The position numbers and the translations under genes were made by a program. Of a stretch of DNA of 64,000 nucleotides, positions 52,515-63,910 are shown one piece after another. Position 1 is the first letter of the stretch, and every line of letters starts with the position of its first letter. The notes under the pieces were generated by a model. It was not told where the DNA came from. It saw only the letters and a list, made by a program, of their open reading frames with translations, and did not search any database. The DNA comes from Pararge aegeria (Eukaryota; Arthropoda; Insecta; Lepidoptera; Nymphalidae): contig NC_053182.1 of NCBI RefSeq assembly GCF_905163445.1, forward strand, positions 2,418,001 through 2,482,000, in the 5' to 3' direction.

Positions 52515-52905
52515 ATCATATCATCATTATCTCAAGCAATTAACGTCCACTGCTGGACATAGGTCTTTTGTAGGGAGTTCCATAATACAAGGTCCTGGGC
52601 CGCTTGCCTCCAGCGGCTCCCAGCTACTCGTCTGATGTCATCTGTCCATCTCGTTGGGGGCCGACCTACGCCGCTCTTACCGGCATTCCAGCACCTTAAG
52701 ACCCCAACGTCCATCGGTTCTGCGAGCTATGTGCCCTGCCCATTGCCACTTCAGCTTCGCGACACGCTGAGCTATGTCGGTAACTCTAGTTCTTCCACGG
52801 ATTGATTGGGATTCTGATTTGATCACGTAGAGATACTCCTAACATAGCTCTCTCGATCGCCCGCTGAGACTCTGAGCCTTCTTATGAGGCCCATAGTTAC
52901 CAAAG
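52515..52905 (-). pseudogene. RTE-like LINE, C-terminal ORF fragment
   Basis: The minus-strand frame 52532-52714 has GVGRPPTRWTDDIRRVAGSR and WNSLQKTYVQQWT, the end of an RTE-type reverse transcriptase. Upstream the frame is broken near the AGHIAR equivalent. Truncated. Confidence 0.75.
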
Positions 52906-52929
52906 TTAGCGAATCTTTGTATGGATGGA

Positions 52930-53145
52930 GAAAAGATAAAGCTGTGGGAGAAGGTACATTTTTATCCTTTCCCCGGGGATATTATTGTCTCCTGCCGATG
53001 CTAGCCGTGAGTATCAGAGGGAATGCAAGAAACACGTCCGGCACGGTGCCGTCCTCAATCTGTCAACCTGAGGCGTAGTTTTTAAGCCTCACGTGCCTGT
53101 ATTTATACCAGCAACCATTCAAACTGGAACACAACAACGCTGATC
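52930..53145 (+). repeat. Family E fragment joined to a family I fragment
   Basis: AAAGCTGTGGGAGAAGG, TTTCCCCGGGGATATTATTG (E, inverted form), then AACACGTCCGGCACGGTGCC and GCCTCACGTGCCTGTATTTA (I). Confidence 0.5.
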
Positions 53146-53680
53146 GCTATCAATTAGCATTGTTGTGTATGGCAGTGGTACGTCTCAGATTTTTGGACAC
53201 TCTGTGTGGGACGTTTTCCTTGCATGCGCTGCGAAGGTTCGCTCTTTCGGCGATGGATTTCCATTTCTTTAAAATCTGGTTAGCCATCTGCTTGAGCCGT
53301 CAATTATTATTACACCAGCAATTTCAAAGTATTCGCTGCGTTGTTCGGTACGCAATAGCCATTTTATTTAGCATCTTGATACCACTATATCAGCCAGCCA
53401 CTATACCATCAGTCTTCTATGTGCTCCGCTCCTTAGCAGTTTGGCTTCGAAATACACTGAACGACTGCAGTTCTTAATTGCCCGAGTTTTGTCACAAAAA
53501 TCTCTTCTATCTGCTACTACTACTCTTTAGTGTAATAGAACCTTTTCGTTAGATTGACTATGCTATAACTTTTAGCCTAGAGAATCGTTCCTTCCAAGTG
53601 TAGAACTAGTTGGTTTTTGCTGGCCTCATAATTCGGCTGTGTAGCATGTACTTTTGCACATGGCTTCCTGCTTTACTGTC
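53146..53680. other. Unassigned DNA
   Basis: Contains an unrecognised 105-codon plus-strand frame (53160-53477), cysteine-, leucine- and arginine-rich without clear domain features. Probably a chance frame in an old repeat. Confidence 0.35.
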
Positions 53681-53681
53681 T

Positions 53682-53684
53682 TGA

Positions 53685-53719
<35 letters not shown>

Positions 53720-53845
53720 TACGACAATACACACATCGCCATCTAACCCCAAAGTAAGTGTAGCTTATGTTATGGGTACTGAGATAGCTGATGAATATTT
53801 TTTTATGAATATAATACACATAAATACTTATAACATACAGATAAT
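53682..53845 (-). repeat. SINE-A 3' part with expanded (TA)n tail
   Basis: The usual (AAAT)n tail is replaced by about 15 TA units (53689-53718), followed by CACATCGCCATCTAACCCCA and TAGCTTATGTTATGGGTACT. Head missing. Confidence 0.75.
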
Positions 53846-54049
53846 TTGTTTCTTATCTAAGTACTACCATGGTATGTTGAACAGGTTTCTCATGAGTTTG
53901 TCCTGGAAATTCCAGCATTTCCAAGTTATTGCTGTATGTATCGCATATAAGCTTTCTTATAAGATCTAGCGGCCATGTTTTCCAGAGGTTCATCTGTAAA
54001 TTTATCTCCTACCTACGAAGTCACAGAAATCGTAATGCTGATGAAAATT

Positions 54050-54310
54050 AACCAACGCTTGGTCGCGGATGATTTATATTTCCAAAGTTATTGCATAAAT
54101 ATACAATACAAACCCTTTATTTCCTAATTTTGCACTCTAAATCGGCCCGCACCTTTGTAGACGCAATTAGGCGGTTTAAAGTCGCCTAATGAAGCCACAA
54201 TCGCCGCAATATTTATAGCGGACCCCATAAAGCCCTTTATATTTTTACACTTTTACAATGGCGGCTTGTCTTTGATGTGCCGACGGCGTACAAGTTAGGT
54301 CAAATTAAGA
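54050..54310. promoter_or_regulatory. Candidate enhancer
   Basis: Moderately GC-rich, repeat-free stretch with an exact 8-bp inverted repeat of TAAT-type homeodomain cores (ATTAGGCG 54166-54173, CGCCTAAT 54183-54190), TTTATAG and CCATAAA (Hox/Caudal-like) and CTTTGATG (TCF-like). Motif reading only. Confidence 0.3.
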
Positions 54311-54379
54311 CTTAATACCTATAGGATACCTATCTGCTATGTAATTAAGCATACAGGGCCTGTTTCGCTTCATATTATT

Positions 54380-54745
54380 GGTAAGACAGTTTAAAGTTTG
54401 TATTAAACGTAAGCTTATAGAAAAGTCCTATTATAGTATAAAGGACTACGTAAACGATAAAAAAGCTTGGGTGTAAATTATTGCTCTAACCAGGTTGCTC
54501 TTCTAATAATTTAAAATGACATTGTGAAATGGGGATAACAAAAAAAAAACACTTGGCTAAGTTTGTTGTGGGCTTCTTCTTAGACCGGGACGCGTTTGGA
54601 ACCCTCGTAGCTTTAGTTTTAAGTTTACGAATGTGGTTATCGCCATCATCTCACTACCGTGTAATTCTTATGTACGCATCAAAAGTGCCACCTGTGGGCC
54701 TACTTGAATAAAGATATTTTTGACTTTGACTTTGACTTTGACAAA
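54380..54745 (+). repeat. LINE-C 3' end, long copy
   Basis: CAGTTTAAAGTTTGTATTAA, GTCCTATTATAGTATAAAGG, TTAGACCGGGACGCGTTTGG and a (TTTGAC)n end. No open RT frame. Confidence 0.7.
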
Positions 54746-55599
54746 AAATTAGTTTATTTGGGTAAATAAAATTACGCTAATGGCTTTCTTTTAAGGGTGG
54801 TATTACTACCCCTTGCACTAAAAGCAATTGTAGTGGCAGAAATCTAATTATCTGTCGTCAAAACGCAATTATTGTTTTACACAATAACTTTGAATAGATT
54901 AGTTGTTTATTCAATATTAAAAAGCAAGCTGCAGCAAGTGTTGATTCTAAACTTTGTATTAATCGCATTGAGATTATCGCAATTCTTATAATTGGCTCAT
55001 TTAATTGTATTTGACTCAACACTGTAATTAATATAATATCAGAACCTGTGACATTCAGTTATGTCTTTAAGCGACCGTTAGCGCCATCTAGTAGAAAACA
55101 TTGCATTCTCGATTCACACAAAAAACTGGAGTTGGTTTTTTTACTTGAATGACCTTTGGAACTACAGGGGCAATTTGCCAGTTTATTAATAAGGTCCAAA
55201 CCCGGGTATTACGGGTACACGCGGCATAACGTCGGAATTGTTGTACAGTTGAACAGTACAATGTACATTGTGTAACAGTCGTATTTGCGACGGGGAACAA
55301 AAGAGACTAGTAGGTATATAGACTCCATATAGGACCCATACTGGCGCCTGTAGTATGGGACCTTTTCTCGTACCGCACCACCCCTTACCTTCCGTCACGG
55401 CTATCCTTACTACGTGACAGGTATAGGTATTTACCAATGCGAAAGAGAACTGCTCTGCAAATATTTGAAATCTTACACCGGCTTGGCAAACTACATCATA
55501 AGCCTCAAGTAATTTAAACTTTATCTGTGGACATGGGGTCTTACGTACCTTTTTTAATTACTGATTCCCTAGAACGGCATATTACCTACCATCTCAGTC
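54746..55599. other. Unassigned DNA
   Basis: No repeat is recognised. Overlapping 70- and 83-codon minus-strand frames at 55088-55437 are not recognised. Confidence 0.4.
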
Positions 55600-56090
55600 T
55601 CGGTCGTGTCTAAGTAGTTTTGTTTATTGTTTATTGTTAGTAGGTACACAAAACAGGTAATAACTAAACGTAGATCTAAATATAAGTAATAACAAGTTTT
55701 GTTCTAAGCTACAACCCAAAGTATGTTTGGAACTAAATTAAACAAAAAGTAAAGATAAAATTAATATTGAAACAAAAAAGAAACACTTGAAAAATAATAT
55801 TTATATGATTTCCCTAAAGATTATATGGAATAGTTTTTATTAATTTGATTTTTTAAAATATTTATCCTTTTGTTAAAAATGTCAATATTACGATTACTTG
55901 ATACTAAATCATTATAAAGGCGGCACATACGAACGATGGGATTGTAAAAGGAAGTATTGATCTTGTAGACACTTAGAACAAAGGGTTTAAAATATTTTAA
56001 TCTGGTATTAACGCGAGTATTTATAGTAATGAGCGAGAGTAAGACGGCGGAGTTTCAAGTATAATCCCAAAATGTTCAGAGGAGGATGTT
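55600..56090 (-). pseudogene. LINE C-terminal RT fragment and 3' region
   Basis: The minus strand around 55868-55947 reads NPIVRMCRLYNDLVSSNRNI and DIFNKRIN, matching the PxxRMxxLYN...DIF pattern at the end of jockey/Daphne-like LINE proteins. Upstream the frame is broken. Confidence 0.5.
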
Positions 56091-56449
56091 AAAATCTTCT
56101 GGTGCCATAGACGTAAGTTACGTATTGATTGTTAAAATTGGGTCTTTTGGGCCCTATATCCATGCTAGTGCTGTTGATTGTCCATTGTTAAAGGTTCATA
56201 ATACATAGTAGATTATCAATTTTAATACCTAGTAATAAGTGTATCAATTTAATAGATTTATTAATGTATATAGTAAGAACAACCAGGTTGATGTATCAAA
56301 CCGCAGAAGCATGTTATTATATGCTAATAAATTGTAATAATCTTAGAAAAGTAAATATCTAAAAAATCCATATACACTATGGTGAAGAAGATAGGTATTA
56401 GTCGTTGACTGTACACAATAATGATAAGAACAAATAGGCGGGATCTACC

Positions 56450-56660
56450 AATCATTTCATTTGACACCTATTGTGTAATGTGACGTCAGACGTGTTGGCA
56501 GGTTGTCATATTAGCGGCTTACTTCAACACACTAAAACAATCCGCCGCCTCTATAGTTAACTCGCCAGCACCAAACACAAGTAACATGCGCTTGCGCATA
56601 AAATTAACTCTGTAACTGGTCAGTTTCAGTTTGCCCTGCGAGAATCCCTTCAAAATTTAT
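56450..56660. promoter_or_regulatory. Second candidate promoter island
   Basis: Perfect CRE TGACGTCA (56481-56488), an NRF1-like TGCGCTTGCGCA (56587-56598) and TCAGTTTCAGT (56620-56630), the same 11-mer as in the island at 50427. Motif-based only. Confidence 0.35.
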
Positions 56661-56894
56661 TTAGCTGTTCCGATGATTTGAATGGACCTGCCGGTATTGT
56701 TGAGTGTGGTCTAGAAGTGCAAGTTTCTGGGATCGAGTGAGGAAAATTTGGAAATTTATAAATGATTTGCTCATCAACCCGACCAAACGACAAAATTTGA
56801 CATGTTCATACAAACCTGACTGAGAGAGACAGATTTACTTTGGTCCAAAGTAAAGTTTGCTTGATCTTGATAAGTTGCACTTTATTTTTAGTAA

Positions 56895-57065
56895 TAATTG
56901 ACGTACCAAGTAGATGGATGCAGTGCCATATTTTCAAGACTATAAACATAGAAACACTTCCCAGGACATGCAATCAACGAAAACCACGCCCTTCAGAAAT
57001 AAGCTTGCCGGTAGTACTTCTCCGCATGATCTCTGTGACAAAAAGCTCTCACTACTAAACTTGGT
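56895..57065 (+). repeat. Family I repeat
   Basis: TTGACGTACCAAGTAGATGG, CACGCCCTTCAGAAATAAGC and TCTGTGACAAAAAGCTCTCA; shortened inside. Confidence 0.55.
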
Positions 57066-57924
57066 GCTCGGATCTCGTTTTATAAAGCTACAGAATTCCA
57101 ACCTATTTGAGGAGTCGCTAACAAACCGCGGCATAACACTGAGACCATAAAAGAAAACGATGATGTCTCCTCTAACAGATGCCAATGAGATAAATCAATA
57201 GTGATAAAAAATTACGAATGCTTCTGTTGCCGTGGTATTTCCAATGTGGTAATTGGTTAGACAAAGACCCAGCGGCGTCTCACCTCTTAACGCATAGGTA
57301 CAGTAGCTTGTTTGAATACCGCAGACTTGTCTGTTATCGAGGGTTGAGAAACGGTTCGATTTGAACTTCTGAGGAGAGCATCGTTATTAAGATATCGTGA
57401 GGGTTTCAGAGCTAGATCTACCACACTGCTATACTAACCCTTAGTGGGCTTTAGTGATTGTTATCGTAATATCTTAATGAGAATAACCAGAAACAAATAA
57501 GTGTGTTCTCCAAGCCACAGAGGTGATTCCTGCTAATTTCCGAATTCAGGGCTGGTGTGGAGAAATTTTTAACAGACTATACCAAATGGTTCTTAACAGT
57601 TCTTGATCCGATCCGGGAATCCAACCCATTACTTCGTGATCCGTAGTTGGAATCGCCTACCACACCTTTAGTTAAAGAGGAGAGCCTTGTACCCATAACA
57701 CCAAAAATTTGGTATAATGCCCACTGCATTTATGAAACTTTTCTAAATGTCCATAAGTTACCTCGAACGTTCAAAAAATTGCCGATTCCAAATAGTTTCA
57801 AAAACGTAACATTCCATATGCTTAAAACCAACACAGTTTATTTATGTAACTAACAGTCGAAAGCTAGGTATTAAATGGATAAGCTCTTATCCAATATAGG
57901 TGATAAAAACTTTTGAATAGGAAT
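57066..57924. other. Unassigned DNA
   Basis: Only faint repeat words (GATCTACCACACTGCTATAC at about 57413, related to 46950 and 51310). Confidence 0.4.
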
Positions 57925-58280
57925 ACCTCCATCCTACTAATATCATAAATCTGAAACTGTGAATGTTTGTTACTGAATTACGCAAAAACGGCTGAACGGA
58001 TTTGGATGGAATTTGGCATGCACGTAGCCTTTGACATAGAAAAGAACATAGGCTACCTTTTATCACCATTCCTTAAGTAGTAAAATTGAAAATTGTTTAC
58101 GAGCTAAGCCGCGGGCAGACAGCTGTACAATTTGGTATGTATGCTACCTAAGAAAAGGAAATGTATTTTCTATACCGATCTCTCAAATAGTTCCCGTGGT
58201 AAGATTAAAAATAATTCACGAGCGAAGCTTTAGATCCAATTCTGTCCACGCAGACGGTGTCGCGGGAAGGAGCTAGTATT
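57925..58280 (+). mobile_element. TATTATAAATG-type (Lep1-like) element, two-unit form
   Basis: ATCCTACTAATATCATAAAT, TACGCAAAAACGGCTGAACG, TAAGCCGCGGGCAGACAGC and GTGTCGCGGGAAGGAGCTAG. Same layout as 30526-30888. Confidence 0.55.
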
Positions 58281-59504
58281 TACGCCACTGGATAAATTAT
58301 CCCGTTTGATAACTTGAACAATATAACAGTTCAAGTAATCATAAGTGATTAATAAGTGAGAGTTTTTTACAGTTATATCTCAAGTAATACAGATAAGTTC
58401 TATATTAGCCATTGGTGCATGCGATGAGAGCGATTTTTCCGAATGAAGCCAAAACTTCCTGAAAGTTAGTCGCAGATCTAACACAGTGTGAAGTAGAAGT
58501 AGTGACTAACTATAATATTATTAATAGAGCTTCGTGTCCAGAGAGTATATGTACCAATATTAAGTACATGAGACTCGTCTGTAGTAGTGGCGCTTTCAAC
58601 TTGGTTTTAGCAAAGAGGATATGAGCGCTATGTTTTTTAGTTTCGTATCCATTTTTATCGGAGACTAGCCAACATTTTTGGCTACATTTATTATGTTACT
58701 ACTGCTTGGGTAAGATTGAAACTGTGAGTTTTTTGTAATACGAACAGAGTTAGAAGGAAAATTGACGCATTTTTTTTCAGGCGTTTATGTATAAGCGTTT
58801 CGAATTTAAAAAGAAATATAAATAAAGCCTATGATGGCTAGAAGAATAGATGAAGACAGATTGATAAATTGGTACAAAATGTACAAATTTTGGTTTAGTT
58901 GTATTTTATGTAGTTGCGTCACAAAATTTTAAGTATTTGAACAGAAGTTCACGGACTACTGTGAAATCGTTACGTGCCTTGTTTCTTGTGGAGCGAACTG
59001 TCGAATTAGAGAAGCCTTTGAGAATGATTATCACAGTTTTGTTAGTTGTTAGGGTTCTGCTTTCAATGGAACCATCACGTGTCAAATTATGGAAAAATTG
59101 TCTCGTAAAAAAGTTGTTCTACATTCGAGCAGATTACCTATATTTTTTGTGAATGACCAATAAAGTAATGATTGTACTTTTATACGGCTCAGATCCCGTT
59201 TAAATGTTGACACTAAAACGGACTAATAATATTTTGAAAAACTATTTTAAAATAATTACTTAATTTCTACTACGAGTAAATAGTGATAGATATTTTTGGA
59301 AAAACATTAAAAATTTATATCAAATTTAAATAAAGAAAATTATTATCATTATTTAGGTTATTCAATAGCAATGAGGTCTTGTCACAAACGTTTTATATAC
59401 AGTGACGTCCTAAATAAAACTAGATATAGTATATTCATTTAGCTTATAGCCATAAAAAAATTAAAGTGAATCCGTTGTTAACTAGTTATTGCTATAACAT
59501 TCTC
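58281..59504. other. Unassigned DNA
   Basis: No repeat identified; the 71-codon plus frame at 58937-59152 is unrecognised. Confidence 0.4.
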
Positions 59505-59625
59505 CATCATCATCATCATTACTTCAACCGATTGCCGTCCGCTGCTGGCTTTCCAAATTCCACGATTCTGGGCCGCTCGTTTCCAGCGGCTCCCCCCGAA
59601 TCGTTGGATGTCGTCTGTCCACCTG
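59505..59625 (-). repeat. RTE-like LINE 3' tip
   Basis: CATCATCATCATTACTTCAA, CGTCCGCTGCTGG and GGGCCGCTCGTTTCCAGCGG. Confidence 0.65.
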
Positions 59626-60057
59626 TGCTAAAACATTAATTTAAATTTATTAAAAATTGTATCACATTACATGCAACAAAGCTACGGAATCCGCTGAACA
59701 TAAATGCGTTTCGTATACTAGTTCATATTCCAAAAAAAGTAGAGTTAAGAAACGAAATCGCGCAGTCGGAGGCAGGTGACAAATATTGACATATTCCGTG
59801 GACAAACAGGGCCTTTTTGACCCAAATACATTATTCTCGGAAAAGTAAGACGGGGAGTCGAACAAGAGCGGAAATATGTGGTACGTGAAACGTTACAAAA
59901 AAGCTGACGGGCTGTTTGTTAATCCATGATTAAGTCTAATAAGAAAGGGGAACACTGGGACTTACGTGAAAGACCCTTTCCAGTAATTGGAGTACGTATA
60001 ATCTTTTGAATTTATAAAATGGTTACGGATTTTTTTGTTTAATCGTAACTATTAAGT
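59626..60057. other. Unassigned DNA
   Basis: Nothing recognised. Confidence 0.4.
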
Positions 60058-60260
60058 CAATGAATGAATGAATAAATGAATACACTTTTATTGTACACCA
60101 AAGAAAAAAAAGTAGGTACATATAAATACATATCAAGAGAGTACAATTTGGTGGCCTTATCGCTACATAGCGATTTCTTCCAGGCAACCAATGGCGTAAA
60201 AGGGAAAAACATAGAAAAGAGGTAGGTGGTGCAATAAATAAAATTTAAAATTATACAAAT
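60058..60260 (-). repeat. LINE-H 3' end, young-looking copy
   Basis: CACTTTTATTGTACACCAAA, GGTGGCCTTATCGCTACATA and AGAAAAGAGGTAGGTGGTGC; nearly identical to 7412-7690. Confidence 0.75.
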
Positions 60261-60266
60261 ATATAA

Positions 60267-60269
<3 letters not shown>

Positions 60270-60309
<40 letters not shown>
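60270..60309. repeat. (TA)20 microsatellite
   Basis: About 40 bases of uninterrupted TA, at the border of the LINE-H copy. Confidence 0.9.
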
Positions 60310-60312
<3 letters not shown>

Positions 60313-60364
60313 GGTTATGATGTCGAAATAAAATGTTTCTGGGTTTTTCATCTTGATTTGTCTA

Positions 60365-60722
60365 TTCATCATCGTCATCATGTCAACCAATCGACGTCCA
60401 CTGCTGGACATAAGTCTTTTGTAGGGAGTTCCACAATACACGGTCCCGGGCCGCTTGCCTCCAGCGGCTCCCAGCGACTCGCCTGATGTCATCTGTCCAC
60501 CTCGTTGGGGGCCGACCGACGCTGCGTTTACCGGTGCGGGGTCGCCATTCCAGCACCTTAAGACCCCAAAATCCAGCGGTTCTCCGAGCTATGTGCCCCG
60601 CCACTTTAGCTTCGCGACTCGCTGAGCTATGTCAGTAACTCTAGTTCTTTTACGGATCTCCTCATTTCTGATTTGATCACATAGAGATACGCCTAGCTAT
60701 AGCTCTCTCCATTGCCCGCTAG
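60365..60722 (-). pseudogene. RTE-like LINE, C-terminal ORF fragment
   Basis: The minus-strand frame 60383-60604 reads AGHIARRTAGFWGLKVLEWR, then GKRSVGRPPTRWTDDIRRVA and ends QQWTSIG. This is the best-preserved RTE C-terminus of the window, but only the last ~75 residues are open. Confidence 0.8.
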
Positions 60723-60934
60723 ACGAACGAATAGGAAATAGGAAATTCGACTGCATTAGGCTTGGTGGTGTCAGTGAGATGTTTTAAATCTTTTTCTTCA
60801 TATAGTGCAATGTTTATTTTAAAACTCACGGTTAGTTTATGAAGTATTATAGATACGCGTTGGAATGCCATGTGGCCTTAAGATTTATTTTCATTTTCCA
60901 TTGCTCACTGACAAATTGATAAATCCTTTTTCAG

Positions 60935-61065
60935 TTTATACTATAAAGGACTATGTAATCGATAAAAAAGCTTCGATATGAATTATTGCTCTAATCAGGT
61001 TGCTCTTCTAATAATTTTAATTGACAATGTGAGATAGTGATAACAAAAAAAAAAAATTGGTTGCC
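60935..61065 (+). repeat. LINE-C 3' fragment
   Basis: TATACTATAAAGGACTATGT, GAATTATTGCTCTAATCAGG and GACAATGTGAGATAGTGATA. Confidence 0.65.
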
Positions 61066-61560
61066 TGTAAAGTCGGTATACGGGCGAAAGTTTTACGTGA
61101 CAACGACTTTGAGTGGTAAAATAATTTTAATGTGAATATTCATTCGTATAGTAGGAAGAAGGATGAAATAATAGTAACAATTTAAAACATTTATTTATAC
61201 AAAGAATTATATTTAAAACATTAATTTATACAAAGAATCTCGCACTGAATTTCATATTAACAAAATTTTATTTTTACCTTTACACATACATACGTATTTA
61301 TATACAAATATACATACAATAACTTGCAATACATTTGCGTACAATGAAACAGCGTTTACTACAAAGGGACGCGTGCCTTTCACTTTTTATGTCTGTCTCT
61401 CTCGCTCTTAGGCGGGCTAACCATGCCCGAGTGGAAGGGACGCGTGCCTCTCACTCGCTCTCATTGTGAGCGCATAACGTGAGCGGAGCGTAACGCAGTT
61501 TCTTGAAGTGTCACCCGGCAAACCAATTTATAAGACGTTGTCACGTCAAAACATTAACGT
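61066..61560 (-). repeat. Repeat with GC-rich end (GACGTGACAACGTCTTATAA family)
   Basis: GCGGGCTAACCATGCCCGAG, GAGCGCATAACGTGAGCGGA and TTATAAGACGTTGTCACGTC. The last motif is shared, inverted, with 12420-12440. Confidence 0.45.
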
Positions 61561-61589
61561 TTATAATTTGAGTATGGATTATATGTTAT

Positions 61590-61890
61590 TGTAGCGGTGA
61601 TAGCCCAGTTGGTAGGACTTCGACATCATTTTCGGGGGCCGAGTTTGAATCCCAGCACGCACCTCTAACTTTCCTAAGTTATGTGCGTTTTAAGCAATTA
61701 AAATATCACTTGCTTCAACGGCGAAGGAAAACATTGTGACGAAACCTGCATGCCTAAGAGTTCTGCGTAATGTCTCAAAGGTGTGTGGAGTCCACCTATT
61801 CGCACTGGGCCAGCGTGGTGGACTAAGGCCTTAACCCCTTCATATTGTGGGAGGAGACCGGTAATGGGTTGATATGAAGATGATGATAAT
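61590..61890 (+). repeat. SINE-B copy
   Basis: GCGGTGATAGCCCAGTTGGT, box B GAGTTTGAATCCCAGC, AACCTGCATGCCTAAGAG, GCACTGGGCCAGCGTGGTGG and GGTTGATATGAAGATG. Near full length. Confidence 0.85.
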
Positions 61891-61999
61891 ATGTTTGTCT
61901 GTATTGAAAAACAAGTAAGTACTTATATGTATCTCATGCTACTTAATTTTTAAGATTCCTACCTAGGAGCTATCTAAAGTTTTATTTATTTATTTATTT

Positions 62000-62180
62000 G
62001 TGAACAATAACATAACTTAACCACTAATGAATGAAACGATGATCACTGTAAAAGTATGAAACTGCGTAACAGTGATCACGCCCACCTCCAAAACTTAAAA
62101 TTTACCATTGTTCACTGGATATTTATCAAGAAATCTAAATACATTAAAAAATATTTAGATTTCTTGTTATCTTGATAAAG
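62000..62180. repeat. Cluster of inverted repeats
   Basis: GTGAACAAT (near 62001) pairs with ATTGTTCAC (near 62108); inside, GATCACTGT (62041-62049) pairs with ACAGTGATC (62069-62077). A third perfect 15-bp hairpin follows at 62127-62141/62152-62166. Probably a MITE and a separate palindrome. Confidence 0.6.
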
Positions 62181-62454
62181 AATGTATCGTTGCGAGTGAA
62201 ATTCCTATTGTCTTCAGTGAAGGTAAGTTAATTTCTGAAAACGCCAATTTGTACCTACTTGTAATTTGTAGAGAGAGTTCCGCTAGGGTTTTCAATTTAG
62301 CTCGAACGAGCAATCAATAAGGATTATATTATTAAGTATGTTTAGTTACCGTTAAAATCCACATTGACTTGAAATAGGTTTTAGTGGGAAAACGTATTTT
62401 GATTAGAGGTTTCAAGTTTGATGTGCAATAAGGGTAAGTAAACGAAATACATAC

Positions 62455-62545
62455 TTACATTATAAATGCGAAAGTGTGTTTGATTGTTTGTATGTCTTTC
62501 ACGCCCTAACTCAGCAACCAATTAACTTTGCTAAGTTATAAGGAC
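62455..62545 (+). repeat. TATTATAAATG-type element, 5' fragment
   Basis: TTACATTATAAATGCGAAAG and TCACGCCCTAACTCAGC. Confidence 0.5.
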
Positions 62546-62549
62546 GTAG

Positions 62550-62760
62550 TGTTTTTTGGTTTGGTGGCCGTGCCTGGTTACCGTACCGACAAAGACGTGC
62601 CGCTAAGCGATTTAGTGTTCCAATGCGATGTCGCGTAGAAATGGATTAGGGAGACTATCATACTAGGGAACAGGTTCGCCCGCTACCATCTTAGATTGCA
62701 TCATCACTTACCACCACGTGAGATTGCAGGCAAGGGCTAACTTGTAGTACTAAAAAAAAC
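62550..62760 (+). repeat. Family J repeat
   Basis: GTGCCGCTAAGCGATTTAGT, TTAGATTGCATCATCACTTA, CCACGTGAGATTGCAGGCAA and CTAACTTGTAGTACTA. Confidence 0.6.
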
Positions 62761-63239
62761 TAAAAAACTTGTTATTTATCATTAACTTACCCATTGAGTA
62801 TACAAACATTACGTCAGACCAAGTCGCTGACTGTTGGTGAAAATCCGTGACCCTGGATCCCTACTGAAAATCAGCGTTACAGTATTTCTTGGCAGCTACT
62901 TACTGCCTTGGTACTGAGCTAGGTAGGTGACCCCATAATTATTGTATTTGTTTTTTTTCTCTCTGTTTGTATATTGTAATTTATTGTGGTTAATTAAAAT
63001 ATTTATTATTATTATCTGTGTACACTTTAGTGTCTCAGCTATATTATTATTATTAGAATTAGTTGAAAGTACGGACAGTAACATTTAGACATTTTTAGCC
63101 CAGAAAAAGTTCTAATGGGATTTGTAAAACAAACCGTCATAAACGCGGATAAATGTCGCTGTCCACTGCGCCAATCAACCGTAGCAAATACATCGAGGTA
63201 ACTAAACAATTGATAAATTTCTTAATGCTAGAATTAATA
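62761..63239. other. Unassigned DNA with a SINE-A remnant
   Basis: CGCTGTCCACTGCGCCAATC at 63153 is a leftover of a minus-sense SINE-A head. Nothing else is recognised. Confidence 0.4.
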
Positions 63240-63575
63240 TTAACTAGCTGACCAACTTCGTCTGCACCAAATCGGTTATTAACGAAAAACACGAAAAAAT
63301 TAAATTTTCTAAAAATGAATCCTAGATCGTTTTATCGCCCTCGAAATCCCCTGTATAATAAATTTCATGAAAATCGTTGGAGCCGATTTCGAGATTCCAA
63401 TTATATTATATATACAAGAATTGCTCGTTTAAAGATACGGCAAACGTGTTAGTATATCGCAATGTTCGGAATTGTTGTTTCTTTTTAAAGTTCTATAAAC
63501 AGTCCGCGACAACATACGAATATTTTTTTAAGTCGGCTCATTCGCGGACGAAGACGCGCGGGTCTCTAGTTTAAG
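63240..63575. repeat. Interspersed element(s) with CTAGT-type ends
   Basis: Opens AACTAGCTGACCAACTTCGT and closes ACGCGCGGGTCTCTAGT. Both borders look like the same kind of 3' end in opposite orientation, so two elements may be joined. Confidence 0.4.
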
Positions 63576-63799
63576 TTTACGTTAACAAATGTATAACAGA
63601 AGTATAAATTGCCCTTTTTGCTCAATTAGGTTACACTTTAATGTCCCCAAACCCAAAATCTCAGGACTCGGGGCTTACTTAAAGGAATTAGAATAAGACT
63701 CTTCAGCAGGTAAGTCATTAAAAGGGGAATTGGACCAATCACAAACAAGTCTTCTTACCGTGTACGATAACCATCTGTTAGTGAACTTGAGGACACATT

Positions 63800-63910
63800 A
63801 ATAATGTTATGAAACGTTGTCGTCGTCGTCCTCGTCGTTGTTTCAACCGATGGGCATTTACTGCTGGACTCCACAGAGTTTATGTCCAAGGTTGCTCTCT
63901 TAACATCTGT
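63800..63910 (-). repeat. Degenerate RTE-like LINE tip
   Basis: GTTTCAACCGATGGGCATTT and ACTGCTGGACTCCACAGAG resemble the minus-sense RTE 3' end. Weak. Confidence 0.35.

Noticed and set aside
53160..53477. 105-codon plus-strand gene
   Set aside because: No family resemblance and lies next to fragments of two repeats.
60163..60492. 109-codon minus-strand ORF with an Ile-Tyr repeat
   Set aside because: The repeat is the translated (TA)n microsatellite; the rest is RTE and LINE-H sequence out of frame.
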